Made by a program: the position numbers and the translations under genes
NCBI GenBank assembly: GCA_900239685.1
Contig: OENT01000456.1
Coordinates: 1-64,000, forward strand
DNA length: 64,000 bases
DNA from: Rotaria macrura
Lineage: Eukaryota > Rotifera > Eurotatoria > Philodinida > Philodinidae
Reading direction: 5' to 3'
In this document: piece after piece, positions 1 to 11,824 of the stretch
Layout: each line of letters starts with the position of its first letter
How positions within the stretch are numbered: the stretch's first letter is position 1
Notes under the pieces: generated by a model
Databases searched by the model: none
What the model was told of the DNA's origin: nothing
The model's input: only the letters and a program-made list of their open reading frames with translations

Positions 1-982
1 CACAAGTTCAAGACGAGAACGACGTGCAATATCTCCATTATCTCAATCTACCAGTTATATTCCACTCATAGCTACCGGTAGTTTAGACAGTTCAAGTAAG
101 TTTCGATTGTTTGGCAAAAGGATATTATTCATTTCCATTTATGTAGATGGAATGGAAATGCATTCACAAGCTTTGGCATTATCAAAAAGTGTTCCGTTGA
201 ATCAAGATGCGACCTTTACATATAATTCAGATTCAAATGATTCCAATAGAGCAGGTTTGATGAAAGCGCATGGAGTTATTATGTTGTTTACATGGATCGT
301 TTTTGTTCCAACTGCTATGCTCATTGCATTGTTTTTCAAAAACTCATGGCCAAATCGAAAGATATGCGGAAAAGCAATCTGGTTTTCTGTTCACAGAGGG
401 TTGATGACAGTTGCTACGACATTAACAATCATTGGCTTTATATTTATTCTTGCTTATTTAAATGGCGGATGGGTATCAAGAGGCGAGCCACTTGAATATG
501 CGCATTCAATCATCGGCATACTTATAATAATCTTCGCTTTTAGTCAATTAGTCATGTCACTATATCGATGTGAACCAAATGAGAGATACCGTTTTATTTT
601 TAATTATGCACATGGAATCCTTGGTTTCACAACATTGATACTCTCCATCATAGTTATGTTTCTTGCAGTATTTTTTTCAGATTTTAGTAGAGACGTTAAT
701 TCAGAATGGGCACTTTTAACTGCGTGGACATGTTGGCTATTCGTTATATTTGTGATATTCATATTGATTGATTACTTGTTTGACAAAAATGCATCCAGTA
801 AGGATCCAAAAGTTTCCTTTGAATTGAGTCATCAGTATGGGCATTTACAACCTCAAGTAGAATCGTTACAAGAAACACATGATGATATAAAGGATTGGAT
901 CAAAGGAATCCTACTTTTTATTCATACAATAGTGACTTTTGCACTGGCTTTAGCATTGGTTGTGCTCATCGGAAGAGTATGA
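1..982 (+). CDS. Cytochrome b561-domain membrane protein, FRRS1-like, 3' part (copy 1)
   Basis: Partial gene entering from the left edge. The visible exons are <1..95 and 147..982, joined across a 51 bp GT-AG intron; the stop is TGA at 980-982. The last exon encodes a hydrophobic protein with about five to six membrane segments. It carries the four histidine motifs expected of the heme-ligating b561 core: KAHG, SVHRGLM, YAHSIIG and NYAHGILG. Family knowledge: such proteins move electrons across membranes, and in FRRS1-type reductases the b561 core follows Reeler and DOMON domains and reduces ferric iron. The extracellular part lies outside the window. A hydrophilic tail and one more hydrophobic segment close the protein. 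A clear paralogue lies at 5717-6686, so this is a tandem family. The substrate is not shown by the sequence. Confidence 0.85.
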   Translation, partial: TSSRRERRAISPLSQSTSYIPLIATGSLDSSSKFRLFGKRILFISIYVDGMEMHSQALALSKSVPLNQDATFTYNSDSNDSNRAGLMKAHGVIMLFTWIVFVPTAMLIALFFKNSWPNRKICGKAIWFSVHRGLMTVATTLTIIGFIFILAYLNGGWVSRGEPLEYAHSIIGILIIIFAFSQLVMSLYRCEPNERYRFIFNYAHGILGFTTLILSIIVMFLAVFFSDFSRDVNSEWALLTAWTCWLFVIFVIFILIDYLFDKNASSKDPKVSFELSHQYGHLQPQVESLQETHDDIKDWIKGILLFIHTIVTFALALALVVLIGRV

Positions 983-3858
983 AAGAGAGAGTGAATTATA
1001 TTTGAAACGAAAGAAAATTATCAATATATTCGCATGTTTTATTCTGAAGATTATGATTCAGCTTGGTTAATGTTTATGCTAGCTTTTTTCTTTCTTTAAA
1101 ATAAAAGTGACAGAAGAACTGTGCTTTCTTCGTAGTCAGAGAGCGGTAAAAATTTTCAAATTCAGCCGTTTAGGATTAAGTTAAGAAAATGTTACGAGGT
1201 AATTCTCCTAGCATTACCGATTTCTTTTGCATTACTTTTGTTCCTGAAAGTTACATAGGTCTATCATGTAGACTAAAAACGATGTCTTTGTAAATGTCAA
1301 ACTATACTTTGCATTATAAATGTCAATTCAAGGATACCGTCGTATTTTTTTATTGTTCTTCTTCGTGTGACACTTAGGGAAGAATCGTTTGTTTCAACAC
1401 GATATCTTTGAATTCTTACTAAGATTCAACATTATTATTGAGACTGAATGTTACTGTCAAAAGAACAACTTTGTACGTTAGATTGTGAGTAGGATCGTTT
1501 ATGTAATAGTTCACATCAGATCAAAATAGATCACGAACATTCATTCAGTTTTGATTGAAATATTGGGAAAAAAAGTTTCGATAGAATCTATAGAATCAAT
1601 ATACATCAGACACTATAAATTCGAGAAGTAGAAGATAGATGTGCTAATATTTTTCTCATTCATCGTGTTTTACGTGTGTCAAACTCTTGTTCGCCTATGT
1701 ATCGCTGTACATTGAAGAAGTCGTGATTATGAAACTGTGCATAGATTGAAATCTGTCGAACTTGATCATAACCATGCTCAATCGTAAAACTATATTTTTC
1801 CTTACTTAAGTTTTTCGAAAAAAAACATGTTCATGTGACAGAAACTTCATGTCAATTGAATTTCATCTCTATTAGTTAGCATTCTTACAGTAGTTTTCTA
1901 CGTATTGGAATACTCCGAATAAAGGAAAATGAAAATGTCTCCTGAAAAAATATATATCGATTGAATCGATGATTGGTGTTGAAAAGAAGACAAAACGCCA
2001 CGATAAAAATAATCGACAGGTTTGTTTTCTAATTTCACAAAAATCAAGGGAAACTCTAATTCGAATCAAGCATTATAGATTGATGGTCACAAGTCTGTAA
2101 ATAGAAACAATCGTTTGAGTTTTACTGAAATGAAAGAAACCATTTGTGAATAATTTCAATCCGTTTTATTGTATAATTTGTTCTAAATGAAATGCTTATA
2201 CTAGATTATTCATATGAATGTGTTGAAAAATATTGATCGAAACAGTTGACTTATTTTGAACAAGTTGACCTTATTGAAGCTTATAGATACAAAATTATCA
2301 AGGTTTTTATTTTTATTCGAGGTAACCTGATATTTACTTTGTCAAGGTTTTCATTTTCATGAAATTTGTATTTTTTTCAATACTGCTATATTCGTCCCCT
2401 AGTTGCCAAAGAAATGTTATCTTTCTGTTTTTTTTGCACATTCTCGTATTATAATACCTGAATCGAATAAGAAAAATTTTACACATCAGATGAAAAATAA
2501 ATCCTCTTATTATAAATCTATTCTGTGTATTTGACCAGAATTGACAAAAGAGGGAAACGCATATTAGAATATAAAGAAAAATTCTACAGTTGAATATGAA
2601 TTTTGAGAATAACTTCGATAGATTGATTGAAGAAAATCTATTGATATCTAGAATACTTGTACACGGATCTAAAAGAATCAGAAAACAATAAGAAATAAAT
2701 GAACAATCCATCGAAACTTATTGTAACAATCTAAACTAATCATAAAAAGATGCTATTTTTTTGATAAAAACAAGAATTGTAAATTTCTGTCTAAATAAAG
2801 AAAACATTTTTGATTATTATGTCCGATGTATATGTTCGAACCATTTCACTCTTTGATAAAATTTTTAAAATGGCACTAGAAGTATGAATGGTGAACTACA
2901 TTCAAAAAAATTCGGGATTCAGTGAAAATCTATGTATTTTCTTAAGTGAATGTGTCATGTACTGCTTAGATGTAGCATTTCTAAATCGTTTGTTCTATGA
3001 AGATTATATGATCGTGACATGGTACATGAATTGATAACTAGTCATCATTTTCAAGGTTATTCATTTCAAATTGATATCTACTGTTTTCTTCTAAAATATG
3101 TCTAAACTCTAGAAGAATGCAAAGTAATAGTGAACTACGCCATTTATTCAATATTTGATAAAAGTACATTATAAAATCAGTTAACAAAGTATTTATGCAT
3201 CGATCGAAAGAATCATTATCATCGTAAATAACGTGTACGGATTAATTCAGATAATAAATAAAAATGCAACAGAGACGAAAAAACCTATTCATTGTTACTA
3301 CGTCACGATGATGAAATTAGTAATTCGAGTATAAGAAAAACACACGATACAGGCAACTGTATAGTATACATTACTTTTTTCTAGGTACACTAGAGAAAAT
3401 ATATTTTATGATTCATTCTGTTCGACTTTTATTAAAGAGTGTTAAATCTCAAAAAATAATCCGATACGATACAAGCGCAAATATGCAGTATGTCCTTGTA
3501 ATAAAAGAAACTCGATCGTACGATAAATCTGTTATTTTATCTTTTGCTAAAAGAGAGCTCGAAGTAATTTTTTCTCTAATTCTTTCTGGTTTGCCTGGCA
3601 TATTATATTCAGGTCATTTTCAATAAATAACAAACTTTTGTTCTTTTACCAGATGTGTACTACATTACAAAACGAAAAACGATTCTTGATATCTGCAGTA
3701 ACGACTGTGCAACCAATATTGGCCGTATGATATATTGACAGACAGAAATGAGAATTTGTTCTGTAATACTATGACAGGGCAAGAAAAATACAGCACATTA
3801 TATTTATAAAAATCGTTCGGATCGACATTTCATCATTCCTCAAAAGATCTACTTTCAG
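983..3858. other. Intergenic AT-rich region without recognisable genes
   Basis: No frame here shows a recognisable domain, and the longest open frames are biased to F, I, L, K and N as expected of random AT-rich DNA. A TATA-like TATAAAAA lies at 3805-3812, about 47 bp before the ATG of the Reeler gene at 3859, and is a reasonable promoter candidate for it. Confidence 0.5.
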
Positions 3859-4344
3859 ATGAATTCGTTTCTTTATGGTTTCACCATCTTCGCTTTCGTT
3901 TTCATTGCACCTGGAAACAGCTCCCCAACTGGTGCACCAACGAGTGTATGCGGATCAATGACTCCCAATCATGGCGTTGCATCACAAATGTGTTCATCGA
4001 AGTATGTATTAGAAACAAATAAATCACAATATTATACAAACGAAACTGTTCACAGTTAGTATCATTCATTTCACCTGCCTTCATTACAAAATTTTCTCTC
4101 ACCCTAGTTACTCTACGAGGTTCAACAAACGATGACGTTTTTAAAGGTGTGCTTCTAATAGCGAAAACGAAAACTAATCAAGATATCATCGGTACTTGGA
4201 CAATACTAGATTCAACAATAAAAACAATCGCTTGCGGTGGAATAAATAATACTGCTATAACTCACAGCTCTCGCATCAATAAATCATCAATAGAAGCTAT
4301 TTGGACCCCACCGTCAACAATATCCGATCCTATTACTCTTATCA
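3859..4344 (+). CDS. Reeler-domain 5' part of a cytochrome b561 (FRRS1-like) gene
   Basis: Exon 1 is 3859..4054 and exon 2 is 4108..4344, joined across a 53 bp intron in phase 1; the sequence stops at a single N at 4345. The start gives a hydrophobic signal peptide of about 20 residues. A Reeler domain follows, recognised by VCGSMTPNHG near residue 30, the segment ending FKGVLLIAKT, IIGTW, a Cys followed by ITHSS, and a W-x-PP motif at the end. Reeler domains stand at the extracellular N-terminus of ferric-chelate reductase 1 proteins. The natural continuation is the b561 exon at 5845-6686. No DOMON domain is visible between them, so the protein is either Reeler-b561 only or the DOMON exon is lost in the assembly gap. 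A TATA-like box lies just upstream. Confidence 0.75.
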
Positions 4345-4345
4345 N

Positions 4346-5715
4346 CCGGTAGTTTAAGCAGTGCAAGTAAGCTTCAAGTCTTTGTAAAATGCATGTTACG
4401 TTTTCATACATGAATAGATGAAATGAATCAACACATATCGCGTACAGTTCTGTCACAAACTGTTCAACTGGATAGACCAACGATAATATCATACAATTTG
4501 GATGGAAGTGATTCTGATCGAAGAAGTTTGATGAAAGCACATGGTATTATTATGACATTAGCATGGATATTTTTAGTCCCGACTGGTATGAGTTCTATTC
4601 AAGTATTATTCGACTGTATATAGTAAAAACAAATCGATTTCTCCATAAGCACATGTGTCATAACACGCTGTAATATTCTTGTACTCAATGAGTACATTGT
4701 AGTGAATGCGACGTAAATTAAAGAACAATATGACACATATTTGGAGTTTGTAAGGTTCTCCTTTTAAAAATTAGAGTGACAGTTTCGGTCAAAAACCAAA
4801 ATCGGATTTATATAAGTTAAATAGAAATGGAACTCACACCATTCAGTTAAATTCTTTTATTAGGGCGGAAAAGTAAGAATATGAATGATTTAATTTAAAT
4901 CTGTCACATCAATTTTAAAAAGAATTGTTATTTCAATATCGACATCAGAGCTAGCATATGGAAAGGCGTTAGAGAATGGTCTCACAGTACAACAGCAATA
5001 AATGAAAATATTAACAAATTTCTTCGAAATTTGTGTCCACGAAATGTATACGTCGGTTCGTTGATCGGTATAATATTTTTCTCATGTTTCAAAATGAAAT
5101 TTATCTGGTTAAAAAGCTTTTTTTCCAATGAGCTTAGAGCTGATTCCCTTTTCTTTTTCTACTAACCATATAGTTCCGGCGATGTTAAAGTCATCGGAAA
5201 ATTAGAGAAATTTTCTCTCTCGTCCTATATCAAGTTATCGAACATCATTGGGCGAATTATGTGCAGTAGTTAAATGTTCTTAATAAATCAATTGGAGATG
5301 TGTCTAGACTTTTATGATATTGGAACATGTGTGAACTTCCATCAGAAGTGTAGGCAGTGTATCGAAATCTTTGTAGTCAATTAAAATTTTACACTATGAT
5401 TGATTGTATTCTTAAGGAAACATATCCGGTGCATATTAGCCAACACGGATTGTTCTGAAGGAAAATAAATCCCGTTTTTATATAAACATCTGATTTATAT
5501 TCAAAATAGTGTGTGTGGCAGAAAGAAGCGGCTTTACGGTTCCTATTTTTCAAAGAAATTTTTATACGCCATCAGTGGGAGAGATATCTCTGGCAGCCAA
5601 ATATTAGATGAATACTACTAGTGTGTATGTAAGACACAACTCTGTACAAGTAGTACGTGTCATCACTAAAAAATGGTCATCTATGTTATATTCGAATAGA
5701 TCTTTTCTTGTCGCT
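4346..5715 (+). pseudogene. Duplicated b561 5' fragment interrupted by a 1.1 kb insertion, bounded by N at both ends
   Basis: Bases 4346-4588 are identical to 5773-6015: end of the linker exon, a 51 bp intron (4367-4417) and the start of the b561 exon through VPTG. The match then breaks and about 1.1 kb of AT-rich sequence with no recognised coding content follows, ending at the N at 5716 with 11 bases (5705-5715) that match the continuation of the intact copy. This is therefore the same exon carrying an insertion. As a separate gene it would be broken, because the frame ends at the stop near 4621. The single Ns on both sides suggest a contig representing an alternative allele, or a misassembly, rather than a real third gene. 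The insertion does not splice out cleanly: its GTATGAGT start looks like a donor, but the only nearby AG leaves the frame shifted. Confidence 0.6.
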
Positions 5716-5716
5716 N

Positions 5717-6686
5717 ACGACGTGCAATATCTCCATTATCTCAATCTACCAGTTATATTCCACTCATAGCTACCGGTAGTTTAAGCAGTGCAAGTAAGCT
5801 TCAAGTCTTTGTAAAATGCATGTTACGTTTTCATACATGAATAGATGAAATGAATCAACACATATCGCGTACAGTTCTGTCACAAACTGTTCAACTGGAT
5901 AGACCAACGATAATATCATACAATTTGGATGGAAGTGATTCTGATCGAAGAAGTTTGATGAAAGCACATGGTATTATTATGACATTAGCATGGATATTTT
6001 TAGTCCCGACTGGTATTCTTGTCGCTCTTTTTTTTAAAAAATCATGGTTAAACCGAAAAGTATGCGGAAAGCTAATCTGGTTTTCCGTTCACCGTGCATT
6101 AATGACAGTTGTTACAGTTTTAACAATCACTGCTTTCATTCTCATTCTTGCTTACAAAAATGGTAGATGGGTGTCACGAAGAAATCGATTAGAATATGCC
6201 CATTCAATCATTGGTATAATTGTGATAATCTTTTCTTTTATTCAACTAATAATGGCATTATACCGTTGTAAACCTGATGGACGATACCGATTTATTTTCA
6301 ATTATACTCATGGATTTTTCGGTTTAGTATCATTAATACTTTCGATTGTAGCAATATTTATCGCAATGTTTTTCACACAATTCAATTTTAAAATTAAAGA
6401 AGAATGGGGAATTTTAGTCGCATGGACATGTTGGATATTTTTTATATTTATGATATTCTGTCTTATTGAATATTTATTTGAGAGGAATCATTCAAAGAAG
6501 AACAGAAAGAGTTCATTGAGCTTAAACAATCAACAAGACAATTTAGACGAACGAGTTGAACCACCACAAGATTCTCATAATGGGAAAAAAGATTGTCTTA
6601 AAAGTCTTTTGCTCATTATTCATATTGTTATTGCTTTTGCATTGACATTGACATTGGCTATTCTCATCGGAAAACATAAAGTATAA
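5717..6686 (+). CDS. Cytochrome b561-domain membrane protein, FRRS1-like, 3' part (copy 2)
   Basis: Linker exon <5717..5793, a 51 bp intron 5794..5844, then the b561 exon 5845..6686 ending TAA. The histidine motifs KAHGIIM, SVHRALM, YAHSIIG and NYTHGFFG match those of copy 1, and the hydrophobic profile is the same: a core of about five to six helices, a charged tail and a last hydrophobic segment. It probably belongs to the same gene as the Reeler exons at 3859-4344, separated by the N-bounded duplicate contig. Known role of the family: transmembrane electron transfer, with ferric reduction in FRRS1-like members. The linker exon is nearly identical in DNA to that of copy 1, whereas the b561 exon is clearly diverged, which is odd and noted separately. 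Confidence 0.82.
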
Positions 6687-8504
6687 CGAAAGACAAAACT
6701 ATTTAAACAATAATATATATATGTATTTTATGGTACAATTATTATCTTTTTATTTATTCAATACATATTTCAGTTGAATCTCTGAAAATATTAAGAAAAC
6801 GTATTAACAAAAAGTCACCTATAACGCAGGAACGAAATATCTATATCAAGTTCTGACACCAAAAAAAACAATCATCCTTTAGCTATAGTAATACTTAACA
6901 AAGGCTTAATGAGTAATAAAATATATTCAAAGAATTTGGTTTTTTTTAGATCGAATTTGCATTCAAATACTTATCAATGTACTGATAGAGAATCATGTTA
7001 CTGTAATGAATTGAATAATGTGTACTAATGAAATACAAGCCAGAGTGTTCATATGAAATGTTTTTCTACTGCAATAGTTTATTTGCATGAAACCATAAAT
7101 GGATTCAAGTAGTCAAATATATTCTTTCTCATGTAATGCTGGCACCATATGAAATTCTACTGCTCTCTTTATTCAATTCATTAGTAATGATGCAACGAAA
7201 GATTTAATCTACAGAAGAATTGAAATTTTTACAAAAACAACATCTTCTTCAAATCGATTCGGAATATTATCTTATTTTGAATACTAATGTAATTTATATT
7301 CACGTAAATTAGTAAACCAAGAAAATCAATATGATGATTTATCTAGATTGTACTAAAGTTTATCGAGTCCTATATGCACATGCCGATCAAGTCGGTACGC
7401 ATCAGAACACTAAGTACATCAAATGCCATTAAAACAAAACGATGTTAACATATAACTGATTACGATTGAATGCAATCAAAATGATCGAACGTCATTGTTC
7501 ACCTTTCAGTAGCTAAGAAACACTATTAAACATATTTCTATGTACACGTTCAGGTCAAAAATGAAGGCTTTTTTCTCATTGAAAATTAAAATGTTCATAG
7601 TAGATTTGAAATATGAGAATGTGCATTTGTTTCATGTTGATTGATGCATGCTTGGATGTGTTAGATCTCTTCATGTTATTTCTTCTGATAATTTCATTTG
7701 AATTAATCATCAATGATTCAAAGAATAAATATATATTGTCCAAGTTTTTCTAGTCACCAAAACTATTGTTTCTATTATTAAAATCAAATAATGATTAATA
7801 ATATCTGTAGAAATACAAATTAACCAAGTAAAACTTTAGGCAATACTTCGATTTAGAGATGACTGCTCGATGTTTGTTGCATATGGACTACTTCATGGTA
7901 ACACAGATAGTGTTTCAGTTATATTTTTTCTCAAAAAAAAAAAGTAAATGCTCAAGTTCACAAAAGTCTGTTTTGTCACTAGTTACTATAATACGAACTG
8001 TTTAATGTTGCCGAGCAACATTTCTTTTTTTGGCTTTACTCTCTTTCGCTGCTTGTTATATTTATTGTATTTTAACAGTTCTAGTATTGTTTTTATTGTC
8101 GTTTGACAGAGAGAAGAAGTGGATGAAATTTTTTCCTCTTTCACAGGGCCCTTGTGCAGTATTTGTGGTAGCGCACACGAGCCAGACGTTGATTGAAAGG
8201 CAAATAAAAAAATAGAAGAACAAAATGAAAATGTCTATGCTACATTTCTTAGCAACCAAAAAAAATTTGGCATTGAAAATAGTTGAAGGTAAAAAACGAT
8301 GGAGGGTGATGCTGGGTAACCACGTATTGGCAAAAAGATACTTTCGTTGAATAGCAACGAGTTTCAGTACCCACAACATTACATTCAGCATTAGTAGTAA
8401 TGGCTTTTTGTACGCTATTTAACATAGTTTTGTTATATCATTATTCGAAATAGCGATACTTCTTTCATCATTTCAGATAGGAAATTTGTTACAAGACATT
8501 GTTC
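6687..8504. other. Intergenic AT-rich region
   Basis: Nothing recognisable. Open frames around 8030-8391 on both strands overlap each other and show no domain; they are taken as chance. Confidence 0.5.
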
Positions 8505-10827
8505 ATGGCTGCACAATCTAACCAAGGTTATGGTAGTAATGGTTCATTTCTTGATAAATATCGTACGAATTTAAATTCACGAAGCGGGTAAGATATCTTG
8601 TCTAAGGTTCATTTAGAAACTAAAAGCTAGATTCGCTAATAATAAATTTGGACAACACGAGTCGTCGATCAAAATCTATCTATTTATCACGGAAAATGTG
8701 TATGCCGACAATATACATATTTTATTTGAGTAATTGATAAAGAAGACAACGAAAAGATCGAACGTTTTTTGGAATTTTTCAGCGAAAAGAATAATACAGA
8801 TGAATTCCTTTGTTCGCGTCATGAAAAATATGTCATGAGCATACATTTTTTATATGCCTGAAAAGAAACAAAACGATCAACATATCATGCTGTACTTAAG
8901 TCTAGCAGAGACTCGTCACACGATTTTCTAATCTCTGTTTAGAATAACTTACTTTGTTTTTCTTGTTGTTATTGTTTCTCTAGTGCATTTACTTATATGT
9001 CAAGATAAGTAGTTATTGAGTTTCGTAGATGATTCCGTTGCATCCTATTTTTTACTGTTTAACTTAAATTGCTTACGTAGAAAGAAACATGTTTCATTTT
9101 AAAAAATAGTTCGATTTCATTTTAGTTTTGATTTTGTTCTTATCGATATAATTCATCTTGAAGGTAAAAATAATGCCAGATATGTTTAGAGAAAACTTAT
9201 TCCACTCTGCTTAGCTTTAGAGTATTGTTCTAATAAATTTCCTCATCTATTTTCCTTGAATAAAAAAAAATATATTAAAAAAAACCCGAAAAATTGCTAA
9301 ATCAATGTCGAACATTTTCATTTGTCTGTCTTTTCTAGTGATGCTTTTCCACAACGACAAAACTATGTAGCAACACAACCGCAAATATCGCAAAGTTATG
9401 GTAGTGTTGATACTTCAACATTACGTGCTGCAGGAAATGTTATTCAAGACGAGCGATTTGGTAATGAAATTCTAGCTCGTGCTGGTCCAAGTCATCATTA
9501 TCAACACCCACAATATCGTACTCATGAAGGTAATGAAAAAAAACAATTCAATAGGCAGTGAATAAATGTAAATTGTTTACACACTTACGTTTATATTTTA
9601 TATAGTTATTGCACCGGATGGTCGCCTGGAAAATTTAAACGTACAAACCGATCATGAACCATTGCATGTTGTTAAGCCAAGTGATCAAAATGTTCATTAT
9701 AAACAACAGGTCAACGTGCGCTTCTTGGAACCACCTTCTGGACCTGAACCAGCACCAATCATTATCAAGGTACATAGGTGATTGTCTGAGTGTAATCTAT
9801 CATTAGTAACTATTTTAGGAACGTCATGCACCAGCTCCGCCAGCACCACCTCCAGTTGTTATTCGACAACGGCCACCAACTCCACCAACTCCACCTCCTC
9901 TTATCATTCGTAAGAAATTGTACTTCCTATTTTCGAGTTCTATTTCTAACTCTTGATCTATTTTTTCAAAATTAGGCGAACGTCCACCAACACCACCAGT
10001 TCAACAGCAACCGCAAATTATTGAAAAAGTTTTACCGGCACCACCAGCTCCACCTCGTCAAGTTATTGTGGAACGACTTCCACCAGCTCCAGCGAAGCCA
10101 CGTCAAGTTATTTATGAAAAATGGTTACCGTATCAAGAAACAAAGGAACGACCGGTAATTGTCGAACGGGCGGCAGCTCCTGAAATGTATGTAGAATTCG
10201 ATATTGTGTTAGAATTTGTTCTTATATGGACAAATAAAATTTCAGTATTCGCCCACCTAAAAATGTTATCATCCAGTATGAGTACCCTCAAGCTCATACC
10301 GAACAAGTTGTTATTGATGAAGGTGTCTTTCGTGCTGATCCTCACACGCATAATGCAACAAGTACTATTGGGTGAGTGAAAAAAAGTGAAAATTACTCTT
10401 TTTGTTTTTTCTTTCATGATAGCTCTTATTTGCCTTTGTATCTCAATTGTCTACATAGTGAGGTACGCGTTGTTGATAAAATAACCGATTTACCGGTGAA
10501 CTATTCAAAATATTTAACGAATCGCCGTCCTGAATCCGTTCAATCACGCTCACCATCGAATATTAGTCAACAACCAGCACCTCAACTACAGTATATTCAA
10601 ACTGAACCGGCTCAACAATATCGTTCGACAAGTTATAATTATCCAGGTCAATTTCTTGATCATAAAATAATCATAACGATTTCAAATGACGAAAAATTTT
10701 ATTTTTAGGTGCTTATACAACAACCTATCGTGCATCATATACAGATCAAAATCCCAATCGAGGTGGTTATGGTCAGACAAATGTTAATGATGCAGGTCGA
10801 TCAGCCGTTTACTCAAAATATGTCTGA
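8505..10827 (+). CDS. Proline-rich protein with alveolin/articulin-like repeats
   Basis: Eight exons join in frame to 390 residues: 8505..8587, 9339..9529, 9606..9769, 9819..9909, 9976..10186, 10246..10371, 10459..10646, 10709..10827. The first intron is 751 bp, the others about 50-90 bp. The N-terminal third is Gln/Ser/Tyr-rich. The middle is built of Pro-rich stretches (PPAPPAPPP, PPTPPTPPP) leading into V/I-charged motifs: PPRQVIVERLPP, then KPRQVIYEKWLPY, then RPVIVERAAAPE. This alternation of Pro clusters with valine and charged residues resembles the repeats of alveolins and articulins, cortical cytoskeleton proteins of protists. There is no signal peptide or membrane segment, so a cytoplasmic structural role is the likeliest guess. 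It converges with the RING gene on the other strand, 236 bp apart. The gene model is firm; the function is not. Confidence 0.75.
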
Positions 10828-11063
10828 TTAAATATCATAGAAAACATTTAACAGAGAGACATTAGGATATCCTACCCATAAACGACCTTACTGTATCTAT
10901 ATACACCTCGGATGATGATGGACATCCGACATGAATGAGCTATTTTTTCTTTGTCACAATTTCTCTCTCAAGTTTTTTTTTCTTCTCTTGATTTTCATTT
11001 GAAATATAACATTTTGAATTTCACTTTTATTTAAAAATGATGGTGCAAATCAAAGATTTTATA

Positions 11064-11824
11064 TTAATTTTCTTTACAACTGGGACAATAATATTGACTA
11101 CGTTCTGCGAACTTGATCATTCCATGACCATCGACATATTGATCATATTGATCATCTTTAGAATGAGGCCGTTGATCTATTCAAAAAAAGAATAGACAAA
11201 TATAAAACATAAAGAATTATTTTTCTTCATCATAGAATCCTTACCAGAACATGCACAACAGTGAGATGTTGTAGTTAGGTAACAATAATGACCACAATTT
11301 TTGCGTTGTTGACTTTTACGTGCGTTTTGTTTCGATCTAGACGCAACTGCTAAGATGAAAGCTAAAATTGCACTTGGTCGTTTTGTTCTTTCTTCATTTT
11401 CTTTTTCATAATTCAATTGAACTTGTGATCGACTTGTACTAATTTCACTAGAGTGCGACTTTGATTTATGACTACTTTGTACATTTGCTAATGGAAGTTT
11501 GATGGTTGAATATTCAGGAGTAGTTTTGAAGCTATGGTATAAACGTGAAGCTTCCTCGAGATTATATGATACCTTGTATACATGTTGTTCATTCAATGGA
11601 TGTCGACAGATAGGACCTTGATAAATAAAATGTATTTAGATAAATGAGAAAAAAATATATGTACGATATTCGTGTATATCTACTAGTTACATACATTCAT
11701 GAAGACGATTATGACCATAAGTATGATCGATACATGTCGAATGACCACAAAATAATGTTGTTGGTCTATGTAGGAATGAGTAATCTTCATAACAAATCGG
11801 ACATAGACTCCACTCATCAGTCAT
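11064..11824 (-). CDS. RING-finger (C3HC4-type) protein
   Basis: Three exons on the minus strand: 11824..11695, 11616..11245 and 11176..11064, with introns of 78 and 68 bp, giving 204 residues. The RING finger begins at residue 8 and spans the first intron: CPIC, then C-G-H-S-x-C-I-x-H, then CPIC, the C3HC4 layout of E3 ubiquitin ligases. A basic, Ser/Lys-rich middle follows, then a short hydrophobic stretch (ILAFILAVASR). A second cluster of paired cysteines and histidines lies at the C-terminus (CGHYC, CCAC and a final CPSC), possibly a second zinc site. Expected activity, from the family, is ubiquitin transfer from an E2 enzyme; the target is unknown. The start is the first ATG before the RING and leaves only seven residues ahead of it. 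Confidence 0.82.

Noticed and set aside
4262..5967. Minus-strand open frames of 92 and 65 residues over the b561 exons
   Set aside because: They are shadows of the plus-strand b561 coding sequence and occur at both duplicated blocks for that reason.
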